This document shows, piece by piece, positions 54,168 to 63,857 of a DNA stretch of 64,000 nucleotides. A model generated the notes under the pieces. The model saw only the letters and a list, made by a program, of their open reading frames with translations, did no database searches and was not told the origin of the DNA. The DNA lies in the NCBI RefSeq assembly GCF_011927955.1, contig NZ_JAATJN010000001.1, forward strand, positions 2,232,001-2,296,000. The letters run 5' to 3'. How positions within the stretch are numbered: position 1 is the first letter of the stretch; each line of letters opens with the position of its first letter. The translations under genes and the position numbers were made by a program. The DNA comes from Brevibacterium marinum (GTDB lineage Bacteria > Actinomycetota > Actinomycetes > Actinomycetales > Brevibacteriaceae).

Positions 54168-55192
54168 ATGGCAAATGTGTTTGAGCAGGCTCTCGACGTC
54201 GGGGAGCCGAAGCGGCTGCTGATCTTCGGTGCCATCGCCGAGGCGGCAGCATCGGAGCAGCCGCGCGCGAACTGGGATGGTCACAGCCGGCGCTCTCACA
54301 GCACATGAACGCCCTCGAAAAGGACCTGCGGGTCACTCTCTTCGAGCGCACTCCCCGGGGCATCGTCCTCACCACCGCGGGACAGCTGGCCCGCATCCGT
54401 GCGAACGAAATAGCCACCTCGGTGACGGAGCTTCGTGGGGACCTGGCCAGGGCATTCGGCCTTGGCGGGCGCAACGTCCGACTGGCCGGATTCCCCAGCT
54501 TCGTCGTCGGCCCACTCGCTGCGGAACTGGGTACTCTCGCATCAACGACGGGAACAGGCAGCGACACCGCCCACCACTCCTACGAGGTCGCAGAAGCAGA
54601 ACCGCCGGAGGCGCTGTCGATGCTCCAAAACGGCGAAATCGACATGGCCTTCTTGTTCCATCACGAAGACGAAGAAGCCCCGAGACTGTCGGCTCACGAC
54701 ACTGTCGACCTCGGGGCCGACCACCTTGACCTCCTGGTCCCCGAACGGAGGAACCGTACCGGACAGATCACCCACCTCGACGACGTCGCTGACCTGCCAT
54801 GGATCATGGGATGCGTGAGGTGTCGCTCGACCGCCGAGCGTCTCTGCCGGCGTGCCGGGTTCGAGCCGCGCACTCGGCATATCACCGACAACCCGGGAGC
54901 TATCCAATCTCTCGTCTCCAACGGACTCGGTGTCGCCCTGCTGCTGCGCAGCGCCCGGCGTTACTCTCAGGTCGCCGGCATCGATTCGATCGTCGTCGCC
55001 GAAGCTGGAGCCCGCCGAGTCACCGCGATGGTCCCGGACGGATTGAGAACCGCCTCGGAGGTCGAGGACCTACTCGCTGCGCTGCGGCTAGGGGAGGGCA
55101 TGACAGAGACTTCGGTTGCTGACGCGCCGATGAACCCGCCGGAAGCAGACGACATCAACCGGTACCAGAGCGTAGGTGACGCGGAATGCTGA
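54168..55192 (+). pseudogene. LysR-family regulator with an N-terminal frameshift
   Basis: ATG 54168 reads EPKRLLIFGAIAEA and then leaves frame near 54243-54247; the next frame continues SIGAAARELGWSQPALSQHM, the rest of the LysR helix-turn-helix. One missing G (GCGGCAGC for GCGGGCAGC) explains it. The effector domain is complete to 55192 and overlaps DctQ. Re-initiation at ATG 54305 would lack the recognition helix. It could be a real mutation or an assembly error. Presumed regulator of the TRAP genes. Confidence 0.8.
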
Positions 55193-55722
55193 GATTCAAC
55201 CGCGTGCTCGACCGGTGGCTGACGATCACCACGGCCGCGGCGATCATCGTCATGATGGTCCACATCGTCGTGCACGCTCTCGCACGTTCCCTCTTCGACG
55301 CTCCGATCTACGGCACCAACGAGATCGTCGAATACTGGTATCTGCCGATCGTGGCACTGCTCGGCATCCCGGCTGGCCAACTGCAAAAGGAACACATCAC
55401 CGTGACCATGGTCGTCGACCGAGCCCGGTCGGCCACCGCCGCAGTGTTGAAGATCTTCGCGTGCATCCTCGGGGCACTCGTGTCACTCGCCTTCGCCTGG
55501 TTCGGTCTCATGAAGGCACTTGAGAACACAGCGATCGGCTCGACCGCCGACGTCTCCGCCATCATCACCTGGCCCGTGTACTACCTCGTACCCATCGTCT
55601 TCGTGCTGCTCGCCGTGCTTTACATCCTCGACGCCGTCGTCATCGCCCGCACAGGACGGCCCGACCCGGATCTCGACCCCGGTGAACCGACCGAAACCGA
55701 CTGGGAAGACCGCACATACTGA
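55186..55722 (+). CDS. TRAP transporter small membrane subunit (DctQ)
   Basis: 178 residues, four membrane helices with the DctQ pattern (LARSLFDAPIYGTNEIVEYW, AGQLQKEHITVTMV). Partner of the DctM channel subunit. ATG 55186 overlaps the LysR end; its stop overlaps the dctM ATG. Confidence 0.92.
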   Translation: MLRFNRVLDRWLTITTAAAIIVMMVHIVVHALARSLFDAPIYGTNEIVEYWYLPIVALLGIPAGQLQKEHITVTMVVDRARSATAAVLKIFACILGALVSLAFAWFGLMKALENTAIGSTADVSAIITWPVYYLVPIVFVLLAVLYILDAVVIARTGRPDPDLDPGEPTETDWEDRTY

Positions 55723-57236
55723 TGAGCCAGCCGACTCACACCAACACGCTCTTCCCATCCGGCTCCCGACGCCAAAGGCCTAGTGCTCGCGCTCTGACTA
55801 TCGGCTTCGGACTCGTCGCCGTCTGCCTCATCGGGCTCTTCACCAGCCCCTCGGCGGCCGTCGGTGGAACCTGGTGCATCGCGATGATGCTCGTCCTGCT
55901 GTTCCTCTCAGTCCCCGTGGCCATCGCACTGTCCGTGCCCTCGATCATCGGCGTCTACGCGGTCAGCGGCATTCCCGCGACCATGAACATCCTCTCGACG
56001 GCACCATTCAGCGCCGTCTCGGACTGGACGCTGAGCGTGCTGCCGATGTTCATCTTCATGGGCATGCTGCTGACGCAATCCGGACTCTCGACGAAGATCT
56101 ACCGGGTGGCCGATCATTGGTTCTCCTGGCTGCCCGGCGGCATCGGCATCGGCACGAACTTCGCCGGGGCCGGCCTCTCCGCAGTGACCGGTTCGACCAT
56201 CGGCATGACCTATGCGCTCGGCCGTGCCGGCATCCCCGAGATGCTCAAGGCCGGCTACGACAAACGCATGGCCGTCGGCACGATCATGGTCTCCGGGATG
56301 ACCGGCAACCTCATCCCACCGTCGATCCTCATGGTCATCTACGCCGGCATCGCCTCGGTGCCCGTGGGCCCGGCTCTCATGGCCGGCGCCCTGCCAGGGA
56401 TCCTGCTGGCCTTCTGCTTCGCCGCCTTCATCGTCGGGATCGGTGTCATCGCCCCGAAGCTCGTCGGCCGAGGCCAGGCCACAAGCAGACCGGCCGCCGC
56501 CGCACGCTCTACCCCAACCTGGCGTCAGCGCTTCAGCTCGCTTGCCGGCGTCTGGGGCTTCCTGATCATCCTCGTCGTGCTCTTCGGCGGCATGTTCTCC
56601 GGAATCTTCACCCCCACCGAGTCCGGGGCCGCCGCAGCTCTCTGCTCGGTACTGCTGTGCCTGTGGGAGAAGAGGGACGACCATCCGTGGCGCAATGTCG
56701 CGGACTCAGCCATGGCCACGGTCTCGGCCACCTCGGCGATCTTCTTCATCATGATCGGCGCGACGATGCTCACCAGCTTGCTCGCCATCACGGGGCTCGC
56801 CCCGATCCTCACCGGGCTCATCACCGACCTGGGGCTGTCCACGATCGGCTTCCTGCTCGTGCTCATCGTCCTTTACATCGTCATGGGCATGTTCTTCGAC
56901 ACCATGTCGATGATGCTGCTGACCATTCCGATCCTCCTACCGACGCTGGAGACGATGGGGGTCAGCCCACTCTGGTTCGGTGTCTTCGTCGTCCTCCTCG
57001 GCGAATTCGGGATGATCACCCCGCCGGTCGGCATCATTCCCTACATCATCCACAGCATCGTCAAGGACCAGAACGTCAACCTCGGGCACACCATCACCCT
57101 GCGCGACATCTTCATCTCACTCCTGTGGTTCCTGCCTGTCGCCGTGGTCTTCCTCGTCCTCATGGTCGCCGTCCCCGGCATGACCGAATGGCTGCCCGAT
57201 CTCATCGAACGCACCAGCGGAGGAATGTCCGGCTGA
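55722..57236 (+). CDS. TRAP transporter large permease subunit (DctM)
   Basis: 504 residues, about 12-13 helices. Typical DctM sequence: SVPVAIALSVPSIIG, SGLSTKIYRVADHWFSWLPG, TGNLIPPSILMVIYAG, GIFTPTESGAAAALCSVLL and late FGMITPPVGI. It is the sodium-coupled channel of the TRAP system. About 30 extra residues precede the first helix. Confidence 0.94.
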   Translation: MSQPTHTNTLFPSGSRRQRPSARALTIGFGLVAVCLIGLFTSPSAAVGGTWCIAMMLVLLFLSVPVAIALSVPSIIGVYAVSGIPATMNILSTAPFSAVSDWTLSVLPMFIFMGMLLTQSGLSTKIYRVADHWFSWLPGGIGIGTNFAGAGLSAVTGSTIGMTYALGRAGIPEMLKAGYDKRMAVGTIMVSGMTGNLIPPSILMVIYAGIASVPVGPALMAGALPGILLAFCFAAFIVGIGVIAPKLVGRGQATSRPAAAARSTPTWRQRFSSLAGVWGFLIILVVLFGGMFSGIFTPTESGAAAALCSVLLCLWEKRDDHPWRNVADSAMATVSATSAIFFIMIGATMLTSLLAITGLAPILTGLITDLGLSTIGFLLVLIVLYIVMGMFFDTMSMMLLTIPILLPTLETMGVSPLWFGVFVVLLGEFGMITPPVGIIPYIIHSIVKDQNVNLGHTITLRDIFISLLWFLPVAVVFLVLMVAVPGMTEWLPDLIERTSGGMSG

Positions 57237-57375
57237 CCCTCGCCGAGGTGGCCCCGCTTTTCCGTCGATTGTGCCGTCGCGTGGCTTCTGCGCGGTGTGA
57301 GGGGAGTCATAACAGGGTGGGCTCATTCGGATCTATGATCGAAGGAAACTCTCAGCCGTTGTTCAAAGGAGTCCC

Positions 57376-58656
57376 ATGAATCGCATCCCTACGGCGGCAG
57401 TCCGCCCGGCGCAAGCCGCCGCAGTGTTCACCTCTCTGGCGTTGCTCGCCGGGTGTGCGGGGTCCATCGGCGGCAGCGGTTCGGACTCGGACGCCTCCGC
57501 AGGGGAGGGGTTCGCTCATGAGTCCTCGCAGGATGAGATCGATGAGGCTCTGGCCGATCTCGACCCGATCACTTTGAAGTTCCAACCGTCGGCGATGTCG
57601 GAGCAGTCGATCCTCGCGCCGAACGGGCTCGATGTGAAGAAGGCGATCGAGGAACGTTCGGGCGGGAAGATCACCGTTGACATCGTGTGGGGCCAGGCGA
57701 TCGCCAGCTACGCCGACGTCGATGATGCTCTGGCCGACGGACGAGTCGACCTCGCATTCACTCTGCCGTCCTACACGCCTGCCGAATACCCGGCCTTCGA
57801 TGCGCTCGGTACGGCCATGTCGACACTGCCCTCCTCACCGGTGGCCAGTGATCTGGCAGCAAATGCGGCCGGTGTGCAGGCGGCGTGGGAGACGCCCGAG
57901 GTGCTCGCCGAGTTCGACGACAAGGGTCTGGTTCCGCTCATCCCGATGCTCGCGGCCGGTGGGTACTCCACGATGTGCTCCGAGCCGATGAGCTCGGCTA
58001 AGGATTGGAAGGGCAATCAGATCCGCGTCGGTTCGGCTGCCGCCGGCAAACAGGTGACGGATCTCGGGGCCACCCCGGTGTCACTGTCGTTCCCGGAGAC
58101 CTATGAGGCGCTGCAGCGCGGAACCGTCGACTGCGACCTCGGCCAGCTTGCTCCGAACGTCGAGGCCGGAACGTTCGAGGTCGCTCCGAACATCGGAGTC
58201 GCCGCCGACGCAGGAATCGCGCGGTCTGCCGGTGCGATCACCGCCGGAAAGGAGTACTCCGAGCTGCCGGTGGCCTACCAGCAGGTCATCTTCGACTCGA
58301 TGTCGACGACGTTCAGCACGATGATGGAGGTCGTCATCGGTGCCAAGGCGATGGCAGTCGAGCAGGCGAAGGACAACGATGGTTCGGTCGAACCCTTCGA
58401 TGACGACGTGCAGAAGCAGATGGCGACCTACGCGAACACGCTGTCGGACAAGACTGCTGAGAAAGCCGGGGTGCCTGATGCCCCGAAGACGCTGAATGCT
58501 GCGGCGAGCGATTGGCAGACAAGCGTGACCGACCTCGGCTTCGACGATAAGGGCGACTTCGCCGAGCTTGATGAGTGGTATCCGGAGGACGTGAACTACG
58601 ACGAGCTGGGCGACGAGCTCTTCGACAAGGTCATGGCTGAGCACCGGCCGGAGTGA
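57376..58656 (+). CDS. TRAP transporter substrate-binding protein (DctP), lipoprotein
   Basis: 426 residues. Signal peptide with lipobox LLAGC near residue 26, so it is anchored outside the membrane. The DctP fold follows (ITVDIVWGQAIASYADVDDAL, KDWKGNQIRVGSAAAGKQV, ETYEALQRGTVDCDL). AAAGGAG precedes the ATG. Separated from dctM by 139 bp, so it may have its own promoter. Ligand, probably an organic acid, unknown. Confidence 0.9.
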   Translation: MNRIPTAAVRPAQAAAVFTSLALLAGCAGSIGGSGSDSDASAGEGFAHESSQDEIDEALADLDPITLKFQPSAMSEQSILAPNGLDVKKAIEERSGGKITVDIVWGQAIASYADVDDALADGRVDLAFTLPSYTPAEYPAFDALGTAMSTLPSSPVASDLAANAAGVQAAWETPEVLAEFDDKGLVPLIPMLAAGGYSTMCSEPMSSAKDWKGNQIRVGSAAAGKQVTDLGATPVSLSFPETYEALQRGTVDCDLGQLAPNVEAGTFEVAPNIGVAADAGIARSAGAITAGKEYSELPVAYQQVIFDSMSTTFSTMMEVVIGAKAMAVEQAKDNDGSVEPFDDDVQKQMATYANTLSDKTAEKAGVPDAPKTLNAAASDWQTSVTDLGFDDKGDFAELDEWYPEDVNYDELGDELFDKVMAEHRPE

Positions 58657-58735
58657 GTGGGGGAGAGGTCAGAGTTCGGCAGCCCGAGCTCGAAGGCTGA
58701 GCCGATCCGGTTCGAATTCGGTGGCATCCTCGTCG

Positions 58736-59503
58736 TCACCAACAGACGAAGCCACCGTCGACGACGAGATCATGTCCGTTCATGTAGGCCGACGAGTCGC
58801 TGACCGCGAATGTCGCCGGACCCGTGAGATCGTCGACCGTACCCATACGGCCCAGCGGGATGCCCGAAATCCACTCTGCTCGCTTATCCGCGACTTCGTC
58901 TCGTTCCGTGAGGGGAGTGAGTATGTACCCAGGGGACAGCGAATTCACACGGACACCCTGGAGCCCCCATTCGACGGCCAACGAACGTGTCAGATGGGCG
59001 ACCCCTGCCTTCGACGCGTTGTAGTTGGGCTGGAGTAGGCCTCTATTGGCGATGATTCCTGACATCGATGCCATGTTGAGGACGGCACCACGTCCGCGTG
59101 GCAACATAACTCTGGCTTCCGCCTGTGCACTGTAGAAGACGCCAGAGAGGTTGACATCGATGACGCTCCTCCACCACTCGGCCGGCATATCGACCGAGGG
59201 CACCTCGCCTCGGGCGATTCCGGCGTTGTTGAAAGCGATGTCCAAATCTCCGAGCTCGGAGTCCACCTGTTGCACAGCCTCGTGGACAGCGATCTCGTCG
59301 CTGACGTCGACGGCAATCGCGAGACTCCGCACGCCGATGGAATCGAGCTCATCGGCGGTGCGAGCGGCATTCTCAGCGTTCGCATCCAGAACTGCCACGT
59401 TTGCCCCGGCCCTCGCCCACGCCAGGGCGACCGCGTGACCAATTCCCTGGCCTGCGCCGGTGATGAGGCCGGTCTTTCCCTTGAGATCGAACAGACTGCT
59501 CAT
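58736..59503 (-). CDS. Short-chain dehydrogenase/reductase of a sugar cluster
   Basis: 255 residues from ATG 59503. Cofactor loop ITGAGQGIGHAVAL, NNAGIARGE, catalytic Ser in MASMSGI and YNASKAGV, ending DLVVDGGFVCW. FabG-like/polyol-dehydrogenase type. Last gene of the minus-strand catabolic operon, convergent with dctP. Confidence 0.9.
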   Translation of the reverse strand: MSSLFDLKGKTGLITGAGQGIGHAVALAWARAGANVAVLDANAENAARTADELDSIGVRSLAIAVDVSDEIAVHEAVQQVDSELGDLDIAFNNAGIARGEVPSVDMPAEWWRSVIDVNLSGVFYSAQAEARVMLPRGRGAVLNMASMSGIIANRGLLQPNYNASKAGVAHLTRSLAVEWGLQGVRVNSLSPGYILTPLTERDEVADKRAEWISGIPLGRMGTVDDLTGPATFAVSDSSAYMNGHDLVVDGGFVCW

Positions 59504-59592
59504 GATTGTTCCTTTCTGATTTCTGATCTGGTGTTGGGTAGGTTGTCTGGTCCCCGCGCAATGACGGATCTGAATCCTCAGGCGCAATCGCG

Positions 59593-60549
59593 CTAGAGCA
59601 AGAGCCGACTCTTGGCTGTGCGGAAGGTCTCAACTTGAGTTCGCGTGAGATCGACGGCATCGGAGCCCAGGCCGGTGGCCATGAGACTCCCGCAAGCCAA
59701 TGCGAACTCGGCCGCTTCGCGTACATCAGCACTGCGTAGGAGCGCGGAAATGAATCCTGCCGAGAAGGCATCTCCGCACCCTGTCGTGTCAACAACTTCG
59801 ACGTCGAAGGCAGACAGTCGCACGTCACATTCCCTCGTGTTGCTGATACTCACCCCCTGGGCTCCCATAGTGATCAGCACGTTCTGGACCCCAGATTCGA
59901 GGTAGTAGTCAATCGCCTTCTGGCGATCGCCCCCGGCATCGGCGATGTAGTAGGCGTCGTCGTCACTTGGAAGCAAGTAGTCAACGAAAGGCAGACACGG
60001 TTCAATGGCCTGACGATCACGGTCTAGAGATGTTCTGCTGGGAATGAAGTCCATTGCCACCGTGAGTCCTCGCTCTTTGGCTGTTCGAAGGAAGTCCACG
60101 CTGGGCCTCCCGTCGATTCCGGGGAGGAGGCAGGTGCCACCAAGATGGACAAGCGACACTTCGTCGAGCAACTCGGCCTGGAGATCCTGATGGTCCAACC
60201 GACCGTTAGTGCTGACGACGTGCAGCGCAGGTCGACTCCCGTCTCGCCGAATTGGAAGCATCGTCGCAGATGTGGGAAGGCCTCGATCGACGCGCAGATG
60301 ATTCGTCGTCACACCGGCATCGTTCATACGGGTCGTGATGAATGTGCCGAGTGCGTCATCGCCGACGACTCCCACTGTCGATACATCCTCGCCGAGGTGG
60401 GCAAGGTTCACGGCGGTTGCCGCCGCGGTGCCCGCGACGGTCAGGCGGATCTCTTCGAGGAGCTGAATTCCTTGTCCGTCCGGAATGGATTCTACGTACC
60501 GTCCAAGTACATCGGCGAGGTGCATTCCAACAGTGAGTACACGTGGCAT
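59593..60549 (-). CDS. PfkB-family carbohydrate kinase
   Basis: 318 residues from ATG 60549, after AGGAAGGG. Ribokinase fold: substrate-site GTAAATAVNLAHLGEDVSTVG (given as TAAATAVNLAHLGEDVSTVG) and catalytic VDTTGCGDAFSAGF with the Asp base near residue 255. Phosphorylates a sugar or nucleoside; specificity is unknown. Confidence 0.88.
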   Translation of the reverse strand: MPRVLTVGMHLADVLGRYVESIPDGQGIQLLEEIRLTVAGTAAATAVNLAHLGEDVSTVGVVGDDALGTFITTRMNDAGVTTNHLRVDRGLPTSATMLPIRRDGSRPALHVVSTNGRLDHQDLQAELLDEVSLVHLGGTCLLPGIDGRPSVDFLRTAKERGLTVAMDFIPSRTSLDRDRQAIEPCLPFVDYLLPSDDDAYYIADAGGDRQKAIDYYLESGVQNVLITMGAQGVSISNTRECDVRLSAFDVEVVDTTGCGDAFSAGFISALLRSADVREAAEFALACGSLMATGLGSDAVDLTRTQVETFRTAKSRLLL

Positions 60550-60590
60550 CCGGGGTATTCCCTTCCTGCGTGGTGGTGTCTGGTAGCAAC

Positions 60591-61226
60591 TCAGGCGTGA
60601 TGTAGCTCCTCCCAATGAGCGCGTGGAAACTCGCTGTCCGTGTCTCCCAGGAGCAGGGCTCGATACGTTGCTTCTGCAGCCTGTTCCATGTTGACCGCTC
60701 TGCGGTAGGCCATTTCGATGTCTGGGCCGATCGCCGATGAACCATGATGGCCCATGATGATGCAGTTGTGGCTCGCCGCTTGTGTCGCTGCGGTGTCGGC
60801 GAGTTCCTCAGAACCATTCGGGTAGAAATCTGTTCGACCGATCGACTTCACATAGAACGCATGATCGAGCGTAAAGAGGCGGACTCTATGTCCCAAGGCG
60901 TCGAGCAGCACGGCATACTGAGGGTGGAGATGGATGATGCAATTGACATCGGGTCGTGCTTGGTACGTGCGCTGATGGAGTTTCCACTCGGAGGAAGGGC
61001 GAGTGGACGATTCGTCGTCGGAGACGTTTCCTTCGAGGTCGACGACAGCGTACGTGTCGACTGTCAGACGGTCGAGGAAGGTCCCTGCTCCGGTGACGGC
61101 GAATTCGTCGGCTCCCGGTACCCGTACCGATAGATTGCCTCCGCTGGCGAGGGCGAGTCCTTTCTGCACGGCGTCCTGGCCGATTCGGCTGAGTTCGGAG
61201 ACGAGTTTAAGCAGCTGATCGTTCAT
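60591..61226 (-). CDS. Class II aldolase/adducin-family protein
   Basis: 211 residues. ASGGNLSVRVPG phosphate-binding loop, zinc ligands in IIHLHPQYAVLL and the later MGHHGSSAIG, and catalytic Glu in SSEWKLHQRTY. Similar to L-fuculose-1-phosphate aldolases and L-ribulose-5-phosphate 4-epimerases. With the FGGY kinase nearby, cleavage of a ketose 1-phosphate is plausible. Confidence 0.9.
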   Translation of the reverse strand: MNDQLLKLVSELSRIGQDAVQKGLALASGGNLSVRVPGADEFAVTGAGTFLDRLTVDTYAVVDLEGNVSDDESSTRPSSEWKLHQRTYQARPDVNCIIHLHPQYAVLLDALGHRVRLFTLDHAFYVKSIGRTDFYPNGSEELADTAATQAASHNCIIMGHHGSSAIGPDIEMAYRRAVNMEQAAEATYRALLLGDTDSEFPRAHWEELHHA

Positions 61227-61264
61227 GAGTGCTCTTTCTGTTCGTAGATCGGCGGCTTTGTGAG

Positions 61265-62263
61265 TCAGGCGGACCAGACTTCAGGGTTCTTCAAGGTCTC
61301 CGGTCGTCGGCCCTCTCGCCATTCCGCTATTCCTTCCGCAGCGATTCGAGAGTGTTCTCTGATCACATCGTCGGAAGCCCCGGCAATGTGCGGAGTGGCA
61401 GTGACGATGTCCGAGCTGAACAGCGGATGGTCGGATGACACCGGCTCCTGCCAAAAGACGTCGAGTCCAACACCGGCGAGTTCATGATTGGTCACAGCCT
61501 TTACAAGAGCCTCTTCATCGATCAACGCGGCGCGAGCGGCATTGATGAGATAGGCATCCGGTCGGATTAGGGACAGCTCACGTGCCCCCAGCAGGCCGAC
61601 GGTCTCGTCCATGAGAGGCACATGGAGAGTGATGATGTCGGAACTGGCGAGTACTTCATCGAGAGGCGCGACCCGTGCCTCGTCGCCGAAGGCGTCTTCG
61701 GGCAGGAAAGGGTCGTAGACGATGACAGACATTCCGAACCCGCGGGCACGTTTGAGAACTCCCCGTCCGACTGCTCCGCCGCCCAGAATGCCCAGCGTCC
61801 GCCCGGAGAGCTGAATTCCTCGGAAGAGTGAATATGGAGCGAAGACATCGTCGGCACTCCAATTTCCGGCGCGCAGCCAACGTTCAGCCTGGCTTGACTG
61901 CCTCACTGTCATGAGCAGGAGCGTAAACGCGAGATCCGCTGTGACTTCCGCATTTCTGGCAGGGGTGGTCAGCACTGGGATGCTTCTGGAGGTGCACGCC
62001 GCGACGTCGACGTTGACCGGATTTGCCCGGCACGAGACGACAGCGCGAAGGTTGGCCGTCTTGGCCAAAGTCGCCTCATCGACTCTGTCGAGTTCGGTGA
62101 TGATCACTTCCGCGATATCCAGGAGTTCGTCGATACCTCTGTCGCTCAGAGATTCGCCGGCGATCGAGGGTACGACCATGTGGACGGTGAAGTGGCCACG
62201 AAGCTCCTCGACCCGAGTGCGGTCGAACGCTGCTGTGATGACGAGGTGGGGTTTGATGCTCAT
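61265..62263 (-). CDS. D-isomer-specific 2-hydroxyacid dehydrogenase
   Basis: 332 residues from ATG 62263. NAD fold with GRTLGILGGGAVGRGVLKRA, Arg/Glu/His catalytic set in NAARAALIDEE, GVGLDVFWQEP and TPHIAGASDDV. PGDH-like branch without an ACT domain. Probably reduces or oxidises a hydroxyacid product of the cluster. Confidence 0.9.
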   Translation of the reverse strand: MSIKPHLVITAAFDRTRVEELRGHFTVHMVVPSIAGESLSDRGIDELLDIAEVIITELDRVDEATLAKTANLRAVVSCRANPVNVDVAACTSRSIPVLTTPARNAEVTADLAFTLLLMTVRQSSQAERWLRAGNWSADDVFAPYSLFRGIQLSGRTLGILGGGAVGRGVLKRARGFGMSVIVYDPFLPEDAFGDEARVAPLDEVLASSDIITLHVPLMDETVGLLGARELSLIRPDAYLINAARAALIDEEALVKAVTNHELAGVGLDVFWQEPVSSDHPLFSSDIVTATPHIAGASDDVIREHSRIAAEGIAEWREGRRPETLKNPEVWSA

Positions 62264-62307
62264 GAGGTCCCTTCTGATGGGTGTCGGTTTGAAGCTGGAA
62301 CAGTGGG

Positions 62308-63852
62308 TCAAATCGAGGGGGCGGGTGCTGTGACCTGTCGATGCGAATCGGCCCGAAGCTGACGCAGTCCCGGCCATTGTGGTCTCAGCGCATCTCGCAC
62401 CTGTCGGAACGTCGTCGCTTGCGTGGAATAGAATTTGTAGAGGTCATCATCGGGTTCAAACCGCCGAACCGGCATGGAGAGCACATTCATCGCAACGTCG
62501 ATGCTTTCGACGGTACCGGTGGCCACAAGCGCCAGAGCCGCGCAACCGCGTGCGCCGAGCTCAGCGTCGTCCGACCGTTCGATCGCCCTGCCGGAGACAT
62601 CGGCGAGAACTTGGCAGATGGTGTCAGATCGAGCACCGCCGCCGCTGAGTCGTACGACGGAGGAGGACCCGATGCCAAGCTCGTCCATGCACTCGCACAA
62701 TGATTGTGCGAGTCCTTCGTACACCGCTCGGATCATCTCGGCGACCGTTGTGCTAACCGAGAGGTTCATCCAACTCGCGGAGGCGGCGGGGGCAACGAAG
62801 GGCGCGCGCTCCCCGCTGGTGCTGGTGTAAGGGAGGTAGATGACGCCGCCAGCACCTGGCAGTGCCGTGTGTGCGAGGGCTTCGATGTCGTCCCAATCCA
62901 GATCGGCCAGCCCCAGCACTGTGCGAGCCCAGTCGAGATTGGGGGTTCCATTCATTGGGGCGAAGCACTCGAGCACTTTGCCCTTGCCATCGAATGAAAG
63001 AGTGATGACCGGCTGGTGGTACGCCGCGATCCGGTGGTCGTGAATAGCTCCCACGAAACTTGTTGTGCCCATAATCGCATAAGCCTGTCCTGGCTTCGCG
63101 GTACCCAGTCCGATTCCACCTAACGGAGTGTCGACCATGCCAGTCACGACGGGCAGACCGACTGGGAGGCCGGTGGCGGCAGCGGCTTCGGCGGTGACTG
63201 TACCTGCGATGTCAGTCGAGGGTTTGATCGGAGGCAACAACCGTTGGAAGCGTTCGTGGCCGAGTTCTTTGATGAGGTCTCCCGAGTAGTTCCCGGTACC
63301 GACGTCGAGGTAGGTTCGGCTTGCCTCGGTCGGATCCGTAGCGATGTCGCCCGTCAGGCGAAAGCGGATCCAATCTTTGCAGTTGAGATGGTGTGCAGAG
63401 GCCTCGATCTTCTCGGGTTCAGTCGTTTCGATCTCCTCCAACAGGACCTGTAGTGCCCCGGGGAAGAGGGCCGAACCCGTGATTCGCCGGACAGAATCGG
63501 CGCGGCCGTCGAGCTGCCATTTGTCGACCCGATCGCTCGCTCGACCGTCCAACCAGAGCAGTGCCGGACCTGTCGGGCGACCGTTCGCGTCAACCAGCCA
63601 TGCGCCGTCGCCCTGACCGGTGACGGATACGGCGATGACTTCGGCTGAGGCGGCTTGGTTGAGAGCGGCGATGGCAGTGCGGCAGACAGATTCCCATACG
63701 TCGATCATGTCCTGTTCTGCGTACGTATGTGTAGCGCGCTGGACCGACAGTTCGGCCCGTGCGGAGCCTAACACCGTCCCGGTCGTCGATAGGACGACGG
63801 ACTTCACGGCGGTGGTGCCGGCGTCAATACCCAATACTGCCTGTGTCTTCAA
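62308..63852 (-). CDS. FGGY-family carbohydrate kinase
   Basis: 514 residues. N-terminal ATPase lobe LGIDAGTTAVKSVVL, VTGQGDGAWLV with WLDGRASD, and C-terminal FGGY signature-like RLSGGGARSDTICQVLADV. Xylulokinase/fuculokinase-like. The start is TTG 63852 with GAGAG 7 nt upstream, 5 bp after the stop of the preceding gene. Confidence 0.9.
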   Translation of the reverse strand: MKTQAVLGIDAGTTAVKSVVLSTTGTVLGSARAELSVQRATHTYAEQDMIDVWESVCRTAIAALNQAASAEVIAVSVTGQGDGAWLVDANGRPTGPALLWLDGRASDRVDKWQLDGRADSVRRITGSALFPGALQVLLEEIETTEPEKIEASAHHLNCKDWIRFRLTGDIATDPTEASRTYLDVGTGNYSGDLIKELGHERFQRLLPPIKPSTDIAGTVTAEAAAATGLPVGLPVVTGMVDTPLGGIGLGTAKPGQAYAIMGTTSFVGAIHDHRIAAYHQPVITLSFDGKGKVLECFAPMNGTPNLDWARTVLGLADLDWDDIEALAHTALPGAGGVIYLPYTSTSGERAPFVAPAASASWMNLSVSTTVAEMIRAVYEGLAQSLCECMDELGIGSSSVVRLSGGGARSDTICQVLADVSGRAIERSDDAELGARGCAALALVATGTVESIDVAMNVLSMPVRRFEPDDDLYKFYSTQATTFRQVRDALRPQWPGLRQLRADSHRQVTAPAPSI

Positions 63853-63857
63853 AACAA

